DNA of 64,000 nucleotides, taken from Oegoconia quadripuncta. Lineage: Eukaryota; Arthropoda; Insecta; Lepidoptera; Autostichidae. A program made the position numbers and the translations under genes. The stretch is taken from positions 2,480,501 to 2,544,500 of the forward strand of contig OX438747.1 of assembly GCA_949316235.1 (NCBI GenBank), read 5' to 3'. Below are positions 51,967-62,575 of the stretch, one piece after another (the first letter of the stretch is position 1; each line of letters begins with the position of its first letter). The notes under the pieces were generated by a model that did not search any database, had not been told where the DNA came from, and saw nothing but the letters and a program-made list of their open reading frames with translations.

Positions 51967-52890
51967 ATAATAATAAATAATAATTTACCTAAAGCACCTT
52001 AGATTACCTATGTAATGTAGGAGACTATAGGTTAATAAATAATGTAATATTTGAAGAGTACATGAGCTACTTATATAATTTATGTAAGCAACTGTTTGTC
52101 TCTCGAATAAACAAATACCTGACCAAACCTTCGCATTTATAATTCGAGTGGGACAAGTAGAACGCGGGATTATATCTTATCGCATCTTGTCGGTAATTAA
52201 GTAAACTTTTATTAATATCTAATTATAATAATGTTTATTTCATATCAGTTACGTCTTATCTAAGATAAAGAGTCTTATCTAAGGTAGAGAAGCGTTCTAG
52301 TAACTAGAACTCATATTAGTCATATATTTGTATAATAATTAGATGCAAGAATAATATTATCTAATTAGTTAAATATAGACACGGCCCGCGATTTTGTTTG
52401 CGTAGATCTTTTTATAATTGGCATGTCAAAAATTATAACTATTGGTCATTGAAACGACATTAATAACATAGATATCCCTTTCCTCCATATTGCCATGCCT
52501 GACAAGGTACATGTGTATGTTAGTACTTACCTATGTATTGTAACTATGACATGTGTAATGCAATAAATATATGAATTATGAATTAGTTGCTTCGTGTGGA
52601 TGGCGCTGTGTGTATGTATTTATTTGTTTGTTTGTTTTGTTATCTGCCTACTTATGTGTATTTATTTAAAATATTTCCGTTAATTTTACTGCTTTTAACC
52701 AATTTCTATCTTATGTATTGCTTTTAATGGACGTATTGCTTTTATGACATGTAAGAAGTTAGACCACTATGTGTCTGTCTGTGGCCAGGAGCTCTTAAAT
52801 AAATAAAACAATTTATTTAGATACGGTTTTTTTTATTAGAAGCAGGTTTTCTAGCGGTAGTTGTTATGTTCGTTTTATCAAACGATATAA
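51967..52890. other. AT-rich stretch with a SINE-A tail
   Basis: 52583-52622 keeps GATGGCGCTGTGTGTATG, the end of SINE-A. 52700-52810 looks like a CR1-type UTR (TTTTATGACATGTAAGAAGT, then TTAAATAAATAAAACA). The rest is unassigned. Confidence 0.4.
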
Positions 52891-52970
52891 CCTCACCTCA
52901 CCTCACCGTATCTACCGTACCGTACCTTACCTTACCTTATCTTATCTTGTCTTGTCTTGTCTTATCTAAT
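52891..52970. repeat. Graded pentanucleotide array (16 units)
   Basis: Eighty bases in exact 5-bp phase: CCTCA units change to CCGTA/CGTAC, then CTTAC, CTTAT, CTTGT and CTTAT. Confidence 0.9.
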
Positions 52971-52984
52971 TTTTTATATTTCAA

Positions 52985-53350
52985 AAGGTGAACGGTGGAT
53001 GAAAACGTGGATTTCAAATATTTAATTTCTAACGTTTGGAACACCCAAACGCTAATGTTAGGGATATATCTGACCACCCCATTTGGGATAGAGGCCGTCA
53101 CGTTAAGTTTTATGACAAAAATTATCGACAATATATGATATTTAATTTTATAATATATATAATATTAATAATTATCGATAACACCTATCGCGCATCACTA
53201 AAACAAGGGCCTGAGGGCGATCAGCTTGTACTTTTTAAATTTTTACCTGGTCCGATGAGTCACCGGACATTCATCACGAGTTCTCACAGTTACTGCCATA
53301 ATAGATTTCGTCCTCTTAATATGCATCGCGGGTTTTTGAACTTAGGTAGG
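52985..53350 (+). repeat. Coding-like repeat fragment with HPIWD motif (copy 1)
   Basis: One plus frame reads ANVRDISDHPIWDRGRHVKF. A related string, NSNHPIWDKALDLISVCEII, is at 60729-60790. Further right, 53180-53350 stays open (RASLKQGPEGDQLVLFKFLP). I do not recognise the protein; it may be a decayed retroelement ORF. Confidence 0.35.
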
Positions 53351-53515
53351 TAATGTAGTTAGTCATCCGTAGCCGTGGTAATATAATTAGTTTTCCGCAT
53401 TCATGTTTATTTGAAAGTGTTTTTAACCGACTACGGCGAAGCTAAAGGTGGGTAGTGTGTTAAACGCGTCTTGTATGTATCTACAATAAGGCCTCAGTGG
53501 ATTTACGTGATCTTT

Positions 53516-53690
53516 GGGTTGGTACTTGACCTCAATCACACCTGATGTTGAGTGAAGATAAGGTCGAAGGTGGAAGCGTACTGACCCGGAAACCCCAACA
53601 CATTTGGGGGGCTGGCTATCTTATCTCTGACAACCGGAACACAACAATGCTAGTAACATTGCTGCTTGGCGGCAGATTTATATAAGATGG
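53516..53690 (-). repeat. SINE-C 3' half
   Basis: GGGTTGGTACTTGACCTCAA through TGGCGGCAGATTTATATAAG, reversed. No poly-T on the left. 53351-53515 contains AACCGACTACGGCGAAGC, an RTE-like phrase. Confidence 0.88.
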
Positions 53691-53775
53691 GTTTGGATGA
53701 TAAGCTGTACATAGGCCACTCGGCGATATTCAGTCTAAGTGTCTACCTAATATTATAAAAGCGAAAGTTTGGATG

Positions 53776-54058
53776 TTTTTTTTTATGCATAACGGGTTGG
53801 TACTTGACCTCAATCACACCTGATGATAAGTGAAGATGAGGTCGAAGGTGGAAGCGTACTGACCCGGAAATCCCAACACATTTGGGGGACTGGCTATCTT
53901 ATTTCTGACAACCGGAACACAAGCTAGCGAGGCAGACATTTAAAATGCCCTACCACCAACCAAACCGAGTACTTAAACATGTAACCCGCTGGGGATCGAA
54001 CCCGCGACCTCCGAATCGTAAACCCAGTGTTGTTTACATTGAGTCTCGGAGGCGGTTG
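53776..54058 (-). mobile_element. SINE-C with internal deletion, inserted in an RTE-type end
   Basis: Poly-T at 53776, body, a deletion between ACCGGAACACAA and GCTAGCGAGGCAGAC, and the reversed head ending at 54058. The left flank ATTATAAAAGCGAAAGTTTGG is the start of an RTE-type UTR. Confidence 0.9.
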
Positions 54059-55189
54059 ACGTTTACAAGTGATAATTTTATCCTATGAAAAAAAAAATTG
54101 GTGTATAAGTAGAACATACCATGGATTAATACATGGGATATGTTTTATCCCGATAAGATGAGGCCTGGTTGTACAATTATTAATTTATTGAAGCTATATT
54201 CAGAAGTGTATTGTAGAATTTTTGTGCAATGAAGTGTACTCGATTGATTGAATGATTGATGAGTAGTTCCCGCGGGATATACATATTAAACATATACGCG
54301 ATAAAGTTATTCTACGCAGGCGAAGCCGCGGGAGGAAAGCTAGTATACCTAATATATATATTTTTTCCTTGTTTTGCGAATCACACATTATAACCCAAAA
54401 CCTACTTAAAAAGAGCAACCAACTTTGTGAATGAGCAATAATTTTATTAAATGTAACGTTTACAACTGATAATTTTATCCTCTGGAATAAATCTCTTTGA
54501 ACTTGTCTCTATCAAGACACGATATAAAAAGTATATTTTAGAAGAACAAAAAGATTTAATCTTCGAGGCCGATGATGTAGTCTTTTTATGTTTGTTGTTA
54601 TGATGGTATTTATGTAGTAATTTAATAACATTAACTATTCATAATTATGTTTTACTTGTATATACTAAATATTTATGTATTTATTATCTTCTTTGTCACA
54701 TTCACACACTGCACCATTACAATGACACAATACTTTCCCGTTAACAAGCACGTATTGGTTTGAACTCTCCCCTTGTCAGAATGTGCAGAACTTACAGTGA
54801 AATCAGCAATAAACAGCCTTCACTTGACATTTTTAATGATTCCATACACAAATTCAAAAATAAAATCTTTAACTGCTGGATCCAGAATGCGACTACAACT
54901 AAATAATCAACTAACAATAGACAATATTTAAACGTTGCAACATTACCCCCATCACAGAAAAACTAATAGTACTAACGTACCCCATCTAATGGGCACAATA
55001 TCTTTTAGGTTAGCTCCAACTTACCACCTAAGATGCTTTTGTACAAATCGGTGAATGACGTGTACATCTTTAATTGTCATATAATATCAGGAATTGAATG
55101 TCTAAAATATGTAGACTAATATATATATATGATGTTGATGTTCCAAATAAATAAATAAATATTATTAATACAAACTCTTTATACACATT
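54059..55189. other. LINE 3' end scraps and unassigned sequence
   Basis: 54140-54270 matches the LINE-G-type UTR of 24940-25010 (GCCTGGTTGTACAATTATTA). 54290-54350 is a reversed RTE UTR (GCCGCGGGAGGAAAGCTAGT). 54400-54510 is LINE-D2-like (TAACGTTTACAACTGATAAT). 54510-55189 is unassigned; 54830-54905 is open (FKNKIFNCWIQNATTTK-like) but not identifiable. Confidence 0.45.
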
Positions 55190-55408
55190 GCTTTCCTCTC
55201 CCAAGCTGGGACGGAAGGACAGCGCCCAGTTCCTGGAACTGAGCATAACGCTGAGTCCCACTCCTCTTTGCCACAGCGGCACTCAAAATTTGTTGTGTTT
55301 ATCTTCATATGTTTTGTAGTTTGTTCTTTTTAATGTTTTATATGTTAAGTTTGTTTTGTACATTTAATGTGTGCCCACTTGTGGCCAATAAACGTTTTCT
55401 TCTTCTTC
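55190..55408 (+). mobile_element. Retroelement 3' end with TTC tail
   Basis: The body with CCCAGTTCCTGGAACTGAGC and GAGTCCCACTCCTCTTTGCC ends GTGGCCAATAAACGTTTTC plus (TTC)n at 55397-55408. A simple-repeat tail and an AATAAA-like signal suggest a LINE or SINE terminus. Confidence 0.55.
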
Positions 55409-55413
55409 TTTTT

Positions 55414-55556
55414 TATAGCGCAATGTAAACAACATCAAAATCTATCGTTTGTGCATAATACTCGGTTTAGTTGGTGAAAAGAGCATGTTAGTGTCCCCCT
55501 CTTATCTAAGTTTGCTAAGCAATATTGATAGCATTGATGTTGTCCGGTCGCTTGAA
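55414..55556 (+). repeat. Degenerate SINE-C
   Basis: AGCGCAATGTAAACAACATC, ACTCGGTTTAGTTGGTG, CTTATCTAAGTTTGCTAAGC and GTCCGGTCGCTTGAAATAAG follow SINE-C order with many changes. The B box is lost. Confidence 0.55.
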
Positions 55557-55922
55557 ATAAGTTGGAACCTGTAGAAAAATACAAGGCAATGTTAGGCTGT
55601 TGTTCTGCTGTCTGTACATAAACAAACAAATAGCACCAGTGATAAATAAATATCCTTAGACATACACACAGCGCCATCTAGTTCTACAGTAAGCAACTAT
55701 ATGCTTGTATAACTCGGGTACACATGTCAGTATTCATCACACAAGCATATGCCCCTAGCGGGATTCGAACCCGCAACCTTTTGGTATACTGGTCAGAGTT
55801 GTTAACCACTACACTAAACAGGTCGCCAAATTAAGATAAGTTGGAACCTGTAGAAAAATACAAGGCAATGTTAGGCTGTTGTTCTGCTGTCTGTACATAA
55901 ACAAACAAACAGTACCAGTGAT
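55557..55922. repeat. 87-bp direct repeats flanking a SINE-A
   Basis: ATAAGTTGGAACCTGTAGAA to ACCAGTGAT occurs at 55557-55643 and 55836-55922 with two to three differences. The SINE-A (55644-55828) sits exactly between them. Confidence 0.9.
55644..55828 (-). mobile_element. SINE-A between duplicated flanks
   Basis: ACACAGCGCCATCTAGTTC (reversed end), GGGATTCGAACCCGCAACC (reversed B box) and CTAAACAGGTCGCC (reversed head). An internal part of about 30 bp is missing compared with 35372-35608. Confidence 0.92.
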
Positions 55923-56699
55923 ATACATATATATCATTGTAACAGTAGACTAATTGCGGAGCGCGGGAAACGGCATCGCAGGGGCACCGACAATTGCTTC
56001 GGCCTTGCCCGCCGCCCACTCCTGCGCAGCTCGACCCGACCGGGAACAAAATCTTCCGTCCGTCTCGTTCAATTGACAACACACGACGAATCACGTGGCA
56101 GGTAACTATGTGCCGTGTATGTAAAAGACTCATCATAGCCCCCCCCCCATAGATTTCCCGAGCGATTGGTTAGAAAAGGTTGTCCTTCCACCTCGTGGAT
56201 ACACTGTGCTTGCCGGTGCTTGGTCTCCACTCAAAACATTGCTCTGAATCTGAAATCTGAATGGTTTACTTCATATGGATAATCGAAATTTTTTTGATCG
56301 AATTGACAATGGTTTTTTGAGGAAAGTTGTTCGTAATCTGGAGCAGAGTCACCAGTTAATGGGAACTACACAAATTCAATTTCACCCTGTATACTAAGCT
56401 CTAAAGTAAACTACGAAATATTTAGAGAATATGCAAAAAATTAGGAAATTTAAAATTATTGAAAGTAAGAATCATATGCTTACTGAAATAATATCTGACA
56501 GTGCCGGAACATTACAGTGCTGATATGACAGCTGCTTAGCAGCAGACTTAGATTAGATGGCGTCGGCAGATTAGGCAGCGGTCGATGCCAAAGGCTGTAA
56601 CACCACATAAGCCGGGTATTGGAATTTGTCCATTATTAACAAAATAATAACATACTTAGTTAAAATTATTTGCCGTATTCTTGCCGACATAGAGAATGA
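55923..56699. other. GC-rich patch and unassigned sequence
   Basis: 55940-56110 is unusually GC-rich (GGAGCGCGGGAAACGGCATC, GCCTTGCCCGCCGCCCAC), open on the minus strand without a domain. C9 lies at 56140-56148. 56240-56400 is a diverged copy of the sequence at 57940-58010 (TCTGAATGGTTTACTT). 56500-56620 may be a SINE-C relic. Confidence 0.35.
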
Positions 56700-57400
56700 T
56701 TTCTTCGGTGTCATGGCATGACAAACAAGCAGTTATGAAAGCTGATTTTAAGCCCCGACGATCAACGACGGCTGTTATCTGCTTGACGACATTGTATGTG
56801 TGTGTGTGTGTGTGTTTTCGAGTTGCGTTTTTTTTTATATTTAAAAGGGGACAGACTCTTAGGCATTTGATGCCAACTGATTAAGCTTCTTCGGAGATAT
56901 TTAACATAGCAGGTTTAGTTACTTCATTTACAGCTTTAATAAGAAGTTATTAAGTCGAATTTGAAGAAAACCAGTTAAGCAATACGAAAAAAAAATTAGG
57001 ACGAGACCCCTTCAAAATTCAAAAAAGGGGATATAAAAATAAATGGGCACACCAAAGAGTCCTATCGTAACATCCTCCGGGGAGGAAACCAGCGGACGTC
57101 TGGATCAGGTCCTTTTTCTTGAAATTCGACTTAAATAGCATATTTTTACATGGCGACCATGACAAGACCACATCAGTCAAATTCTAAAAAGAGAATGAAA
57201 TGGGCACACCAAAGAGTCTTATCGCAACAAGCTTTACACGTCCCCACTGTTGGGGATGGATTGGTAGATTTGTAAGACTGGCCGTGGCCACCTGAGTGTT
57301 TATAAGCCTCCTCTGTGGGCCACAGATATTGAAAACCATCTGGACCGACTATATTTAGCGTACCCTCCAAAACATAAGCGAATTTATTCAATTTTTTTTT
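56700..57400. other. RTE-type pieces, no gene
   Basis: 56740-56830 ends with ACGGCTGTTATCTGCTTGAC and a (TG) run at 56793-56814, an RTE terminus. 57235-57320 resembles another RTE end (ACGTCCCCACTGTTGGGG, GAGTGTTTATAAGCCTCC). The rest is unassigned. Confidence 0.4.
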
Positions 57401-57634
57401 TAAATGTTGGTGCACTTACAGCATCATCTAGTCCCAAACTAAGCAAAGCTTGTACTATGGATACTAGATAACGGATAAACATACATAAATATTTATAAAA
57501 ACATCCATGACTCGGGAATAAATGTTCGTATTCATCATACAAACATTTACCCTTCGCGGGATTCGAACTCGCAACCGTTGGTTTTGCTGACAGGGTTACT
57601 ACACCTTACTACTACACTACACCAATCGGTCGTC
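57401..57634 (-). mobile_element. SINE-B copy
   Basis: ATCATCTAGTCCCAAACTAAG, TTACCCTTCGCGGGATTCGA (B box altered) and CACCAATCGGTCGTC. A short tandem slip, CTACACCTTACTACTACACT, sits in the A-box region. Confidence 0.9.
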
Positions 57635-57733
57635 AATTCACCTTTTGGATGAACGAATATATAACAACAAACAACAAACTATACTCCTGATTACGAACAA
57701 TTTTCCACTAACCATAGCCGAATTCAGCCGAAA

Positions 57734-57889
57734 ATTGTAGGACTTCCATACTAAAGTAGGTTTCTGAATGGTTTACTTTGTTTAAATTGTAGGACTTCCA
57801 TACTAAAGTAGGTTTCTGAATGGTTTACTTTGTTTAAATTGTAGGACTTCCATACTAAAGTAGGTTTCTGAATGGTTTACTTTGTTTGT
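57734..57889 (+). repeat. 52-bp tandem triplication
   Basis: Three identical 52-bp units start at 57734, 57786 and 57838 (ATTGTAGGACTTCCATACTA ... GGTTTACTTTGTTTAA). The third runs into a reversed LINE tail. Confidence 0.95.
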
Positions 57890-57955
57890 TTGTTTGTAAA
57901 CGCTTTATTGTACAAAAAGGCAATACATTAATTTTGCATTGATACATAAATTTGT
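57890..57955 (-). mobile_element. CR1-like LINE tail inserted at the triplication
   Basis: GTTTGTTTGTTTGTAAACGC and AAAAAGGCAATACATTAATT are the reverse of the 3' end at 3430-3486. Confidence 0.75.
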
Positions 57956-58013
57956 ATGAGTCGATATCGAAAATTTTTTGTTCGAATTCGACTATGGTTC
58001 CTTGAAGAAAGTG

Positions 58014-58320
58014 GTTAGATAGATAGATAGATAAAGCGTTTAATTGCATATTACAGAAACACATACAAACATATTCGACGCAACAATCATTCTGCTTGGT
58101 GTTATTCTTACAAAATGTAGTCTCATTTCACAGTAATAAAAGTAACAACAAAAATTAAGTACAACTGTTACAACTTATAATAGAGTTGTATGTGTATCTG
58201 TACCACAAATGGGCCATCGCTCAGTGTGGATCCTCACCTATAGCGGTAAGACACTGATTTTCAGCTAGTGCCCTGCGAGAGAAAGCGAGGGTAACCAGTG
58301 CAAAAATTTTCAATAACAAC
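58014..58320 (-). mobile_element. LINE-F 3' end
   Basis: TTAGATAGATAGATAGATAA tail, then AAAGCGTTTAATTGC, GGCCATCGCTCAGTGTGG and CACTGATTTTCAGCTAG, as in 1858-2060. 58321-58572 is unassigned. Confidence 0.65.
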
Positions 58321-58572
58321 CATAAGTGTGTATTCTATAAAGATCATGTTGTACGGTGGTGTATAGTAATTGTATGGATCATAATGATACTCGTTTAAAA
58401 TAATAATTGTCAAAAGTGGGCTTAACATAATTAACTAAATACCCACAACGCGAACGAATCAAGATGTCTGTGACCAGCTACCGCTAAGCTATTCGAAATG
58501 TTGCAAATGCTTTCGGAATATTCTTCTTTTGTATTTCTAGCAGAATCAATTAAGGCCAATCAATCAATCAAG

Positions 58573-58683
58573 AATTAAGGCCGGCAATGCATCTGTGACT
58601 CTTTTGGTATTACGGGTGTCATGGGCGGCGGTGATTGCTTTCCATCGGGTGACCCGCATGCTCGTTTGCCGACCTCTCCTAAA
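58573..58683 (+). mobile_element. LINE-E 3' end
   Basis: AAGGCCGGCAATGCATCTG through CATGCTCGTTTGCCGACCTC and a short A run. It directly abuts the LINE-D tail at 58684. Confidence 0.9.
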
Positions 58684-59120
58684 AAAAATCAAAATCAAAA
58701 AATGCTTTATTTTGTAAGTACACAGGGTACAGTTAAAATAGTCAGATTTTACACTTTTAAAGCTCCTGCTTGTTCAAAAGGCAATTTTCCCCTGAGAAGA
58801 ACAAGCAAGAAACTCGAGAGGTCGATCTTTAAAAAAAAAAGGTTTTTATATTACACAAATTATTAATTATTATTTTATATTGCGTTGCGAAGAGACGCCT
58901 CTATCGCATATTTCATGGGGAGTGTTCTGAAGAACTGTTCCCGAACGAGTACGACATTGGAACCTTCAAGAAACGAGCCTCAAAGGCCGGCAACGCATCT
59001 GTGACCCTTTTGGTGTTGCGGGTGTCCATTATAATATACTTTCTTAATAAGTTTCTCTTTTATAGTATCTTTAAATTTATTGAAAGAAAGATTTTGTATA
59101 TCAACAGGAACCTTATTGAT
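58684..59120 (-). mobile_element. LINE-D 3' end split by a LINE-E fragment
   Basis: TTTGAT tail at 58684, UTR to 58881, then 59030-59120 coding for KLIKK and NKVPVDIQNLSFNKFK on the minus strand. The intervening 58882-59029 is a plus-strand LINE-E piece ([20 protein letters not shown]) that has replaced about 100 bp of LINE-D. Confidence 0.88.
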
Positions 59121-60569
59121 AATGTGCTTTAATCCGCTTCTTAAAAGAAAATTTAGATGGTTCGTAATCAATGACACGAATTCATAGATAACTTGATTTG
59201 ATCGCCTTAATCAAAGTGGAATGGTTGTTCCGGGAATTTGTTAGGTATTTACATTCGTATCCGAATGTGATGGACAACTATGAGAATTTATCGATATCTA
59301 GTGTCGATCAACATGTCTGAGAGAATACTTATTTCAACCGTATCTACAGTGTTATCCCCGTGTTGATAGATAGTTGAGGAGACACGTCAGAGATGCTGAC
59401 TAACGGTGTAATAGTTGCTGATAGTAACAGTTTATAATATTGTGCAATATTAGAGAGAACTTAATCTAAATAATAGTATTAAATTCATTTATTGTCAGAT
59501 AACAATAATTCATCAATTTAAATACATACAGATACAACATAATAGAGACGACATAACAGGTTCAGCTTATTTCTACAATGAAATTTCTTCCAGCAGACCT
59601 ACGAAAGAGAGATATGACTGGAAGAGGCAGATAAGACGTGCACAATGGAAATCTAAAGAAATGGATAAATATGATAGATAAAAAAAACCTAACTGAATAT
59701 AAATGTAACTACATACTAATAAGTACATAAATACAAATAAATATTTGTTTGCGCAAATTAAATTAAATTGTCATATTTATTATTATATTCTACATTATTA
59801 TCATAATATTAACAATGGTTACATACTTATACTTTCTTAATTAATTTTGACATACATATAACAATATGTTTTACTATTGTATACAGGTATTTGTTTTTTA
59901 TGTTATTATTTTTTGTTTTATGTTTGACAATCACTTTTATTTTAGATTTCATAAATTTACGAAACTGTATGTATGACATGCTATTGTAAAAGTGAACTAA
60001 ATAAATCTAATCTAATCTAATCTAATCTATTATCATTATTAATTTTTTAAATAAAATTTCAAAATTGTAATAAAACGTGTAAAATTATAGGTATTGCATT
60101 GAATTGTATTCAAATTCTTAAATCTAAAACAATCAAAAATTATAGTCAAAATTTAAAATAATTATAATAATGATTTAAATAATTTAAATAATCAAGTCTG
60201 TTAATTAAATAACAGACTTGATAAAGTTTCGATTATTAAAATTTCGAAGTGTACTGTCAAAATAATAAAAAAAAATATCTCCTTGAACAACAAAAACAAT
60301 TGTGTTAAGTAATTTACTTAATCTAATAATGTGATTAGTTGTGTATATGGTTTTTGTAGTCTTACTTCATAGTATTTTAATCTAATATACCTATATTATT
60401 ATAGATATATTAAATTAAATTACTATAAAATAAGACCTATAGTAAGAAGTATTCCTATAATAATATATGTAGGTACATTAAATTAAATTATAGAGATTAG
60501 ATAAGAGTATAATCGTATTTTACAATCATTAGGACACTTGTGTTGTTTCAGCTCATAAAAAAAAACTTG
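59121..60569. other. AT-rich stretch with LINE tails
   Basis: 59460-59640 is a reversed LINE 3' UTR (ACATACAGATACAACATAAT; TTCTTCCAGCAGACCTACG). 59900-60030 ends ACTAAATAAATCTAATC plus (TCTAA)n, a forward tail. 60030-60569 is AT-rich with nothing identified. Confidence 0.4.
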
Positions 60570-60955
60570 AATCAACCGTGGGTGTTGTATAAAAGGCGAC
60601 TAAGGGGCCCACCAAAAAACATAGAATTGCGCTAACTCCTATCACGTGATTATTTCTTCATATATCGAAAGGTAAACCGTGGACGTTGTTTCAACTATTA
60701 TAATTTTAACGTTTATATTTGGGATAACTCTAACCACCCCATTTGGGATAAAGCTCTTGACTTAATTTCAGTATGTGAAATTATAAAATTATGCTCTGTG
60801 ACCCTAGAGTTTCAACTTGAGATATTAAAAAAACATGGACTTGAGACGCGCCCCCTTCCCTCTAGGTTCGGAGAGTTTCCAGGAAGACTATTAACTAGAA
60901 GATATTTGGTGATCATCCTTCACACATGCCCTCTTCATAGTACTCGTTGTTCTTA
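60570..60955 (+). repeat. Coding-like repeat fragment with HPIWD motif (copy 2)
   Basis: AACCGTGGGTGTTGTATAAA and GGCGACTAAGGGG resemble RTE phrases. From 60693 one frame stays open for about 85 codons: NVYIWDNSNHPIWDKALDLI, CSVTLEFQLEILKKHGLETR, FGEFPGRLLTRRYL, then stop at 60954. The protein is not recognised. Related to 52985-53110. Confidence 0.35.
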
Positions 60956-61378
60956 ATTAGCCTAAATACCAGGCCATCTTTGAAACATTCCTCACAATCA
61001 ATGACCCAATAGTAGCTCACGGGCCGCGCTAACTCGCTAAATCAGTCGAATGACCGCTGTCCTGATCACTAACTGTTGCGCAAGTCAACGGTACTCGGTC
61101 ATTCATTGCTATTCGCGCAACTAGCGCCATATCGACCAATGCTCCCAATTAACAGTTTATCACTTTAAATTCGCAGGTTATTGATGATTATTGGACATGA
61201 ATTTTTATTTAATGCCGACCGCACGAAGACCATAGTACTGCCAATATAAGTAGGTCTTTCTGCGTTCATAGTTCCGATAGCGCCGAATGCTCAGCAGACA
61301 CTGGTAGTGGTATGGTCATCTTACGATTTAATGTAGATACTTTACTAGTGGGTAATTTTACCGTCAAGCATTCTATCC
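60956..61378. other. No supported gene
   Basis: Moderate GC at 61015-61130 without domains. ACTTTACTAGTGGGTAATTT at 61340 resembles the start of the minisatellite unit, suggesting the array once began here, before the SINE-C insertion. Confidence 0.35.
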
Positions 61379-61628
61379 CTTTGGTTGGTGGTAGGGCATT
61401 TTAAATGTCCGCCTGGCTAGCTACTACCATCTTATCTAAATCTGCCGCCAAGCAGCAATGTTAATAGCATTGTCGTGTTCCGGTTGTCAGAGATAAGATA
61501 GCCAGTCCCCCAAATGTGTTGGGGTTTCCGGGTCAGTACGCTTCCATCTTCGACCTCACGTTCACTTAACATCAGGTGTGATTGAGGTCAAGTACCAACC
61601 CGTTATGCATAAAAAAAAACAAAAAAAA
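61379..61628 (+). mobile_element. SINE-C, 5'-truncated
   Basis: Starts TTGGTTGGTGGTAGGGC, lacks the tRNA head, and is otherwise complete to GTTATGCAT and poly-A. Confidence 0.92.
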
Positions 61629-61689
61629 TCCCAATGCTTTCGGAGCTCCGGCCTGTCGGATCTTGATTTTAGACTCCTTTCGCCTCCTC

Positions 61690-62575
61690 TCACTAGCGAA
61701 GTTTAGCCAATTAGTATATCCTATATTAGTGGGTTATTTCTGCATCATTATCATTCTTTTGTCTTAAATGCTTAACTACACCCGCTTATCACTAGAGAGG
61801 TTAATAACTAATCACCAGCGGGCCAAGTGTGTCCTACATTATTAATGGATTATTTCTGCACCATAATTAATAGTCTTTTGTCCTTAATGCTTGGGTACAA
61901 CCTCCTCTAACAAGAGAGTTACATTATTAGTGGGTTATGTCTGCACCATCATCAATAGTCTTTGTCCTCAATGCTTGGGTACAACCTCCTCTAACTAGAG
62001 AGTTACATTATTAGTGGGTTACGTCTGCACCATCATCAATAGTCTTTTGTCCTCAATGCTTGGGTACAACCTCTTCTAACTAGAGAGTTACATGATTAGT
62101 GGGTTACGTCTGCACCATCATCAATAGTCTTTTGTCCTCAATGGTTGGGTACAACCTCCTCTAACTAGAGAGTTACATGATTAGTGGGTGACGTCTGCAC
62201 CATCATCAATAGTCTTTTGTCCTCAATGCTTGGGTACAACCTCCTCTAACTAGAGAGTTACATTATTAGTGGGTTATGTCTGCACCATCATCAATAGTCT
62301 TTTGTCCTCAATGGTTGGGTACAACCTCCTCTGACCAGGGGGTTACATTATTAGTGGGTTATGTCTGCACCATCATCAATTGTCTTTTGTCCCCAATGCT
62401 TGGGTACAACCTCTTCTCATTAGAGAAGTTAATAAATAATCACCAACGTGCCAAGTGCGGCCTACATTATTAGTGGGTTATTTCTGCACCATCATCAATA
62501 GCCTTCTGTCCCCAATGCTTGTGTACAGCTTTTTCTCGCTAGAGAGATTAATAGCCAATAATAGCCCAGAGCTTA
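61690..62575. repeat. Minisatellite, 85-bp unit with longer outer units
   Basis: Unit starts (TTACATTATTAGTGGGTTA) fall at 61919, 62003, 62088, 62173, 62258 and 62343, so 84 or 85 bp apart. Outer units at both ends are about 34 bp longer, carrying AATCACCAGCGGGCCAAGTG. The unit includes CTGCACCATCATCAATAGTC and CAATGCTTGGGTACAACC. 85 is not a multiple of 3, so a coding repeat is unlikely. Confidence 0.95.

Noticed and set aside
61919..62343. CRISPR-like or coding repeat
   Set aside because: The whole 85-bp unit repeats with no variable spacer, and the length is not a multiple of three.
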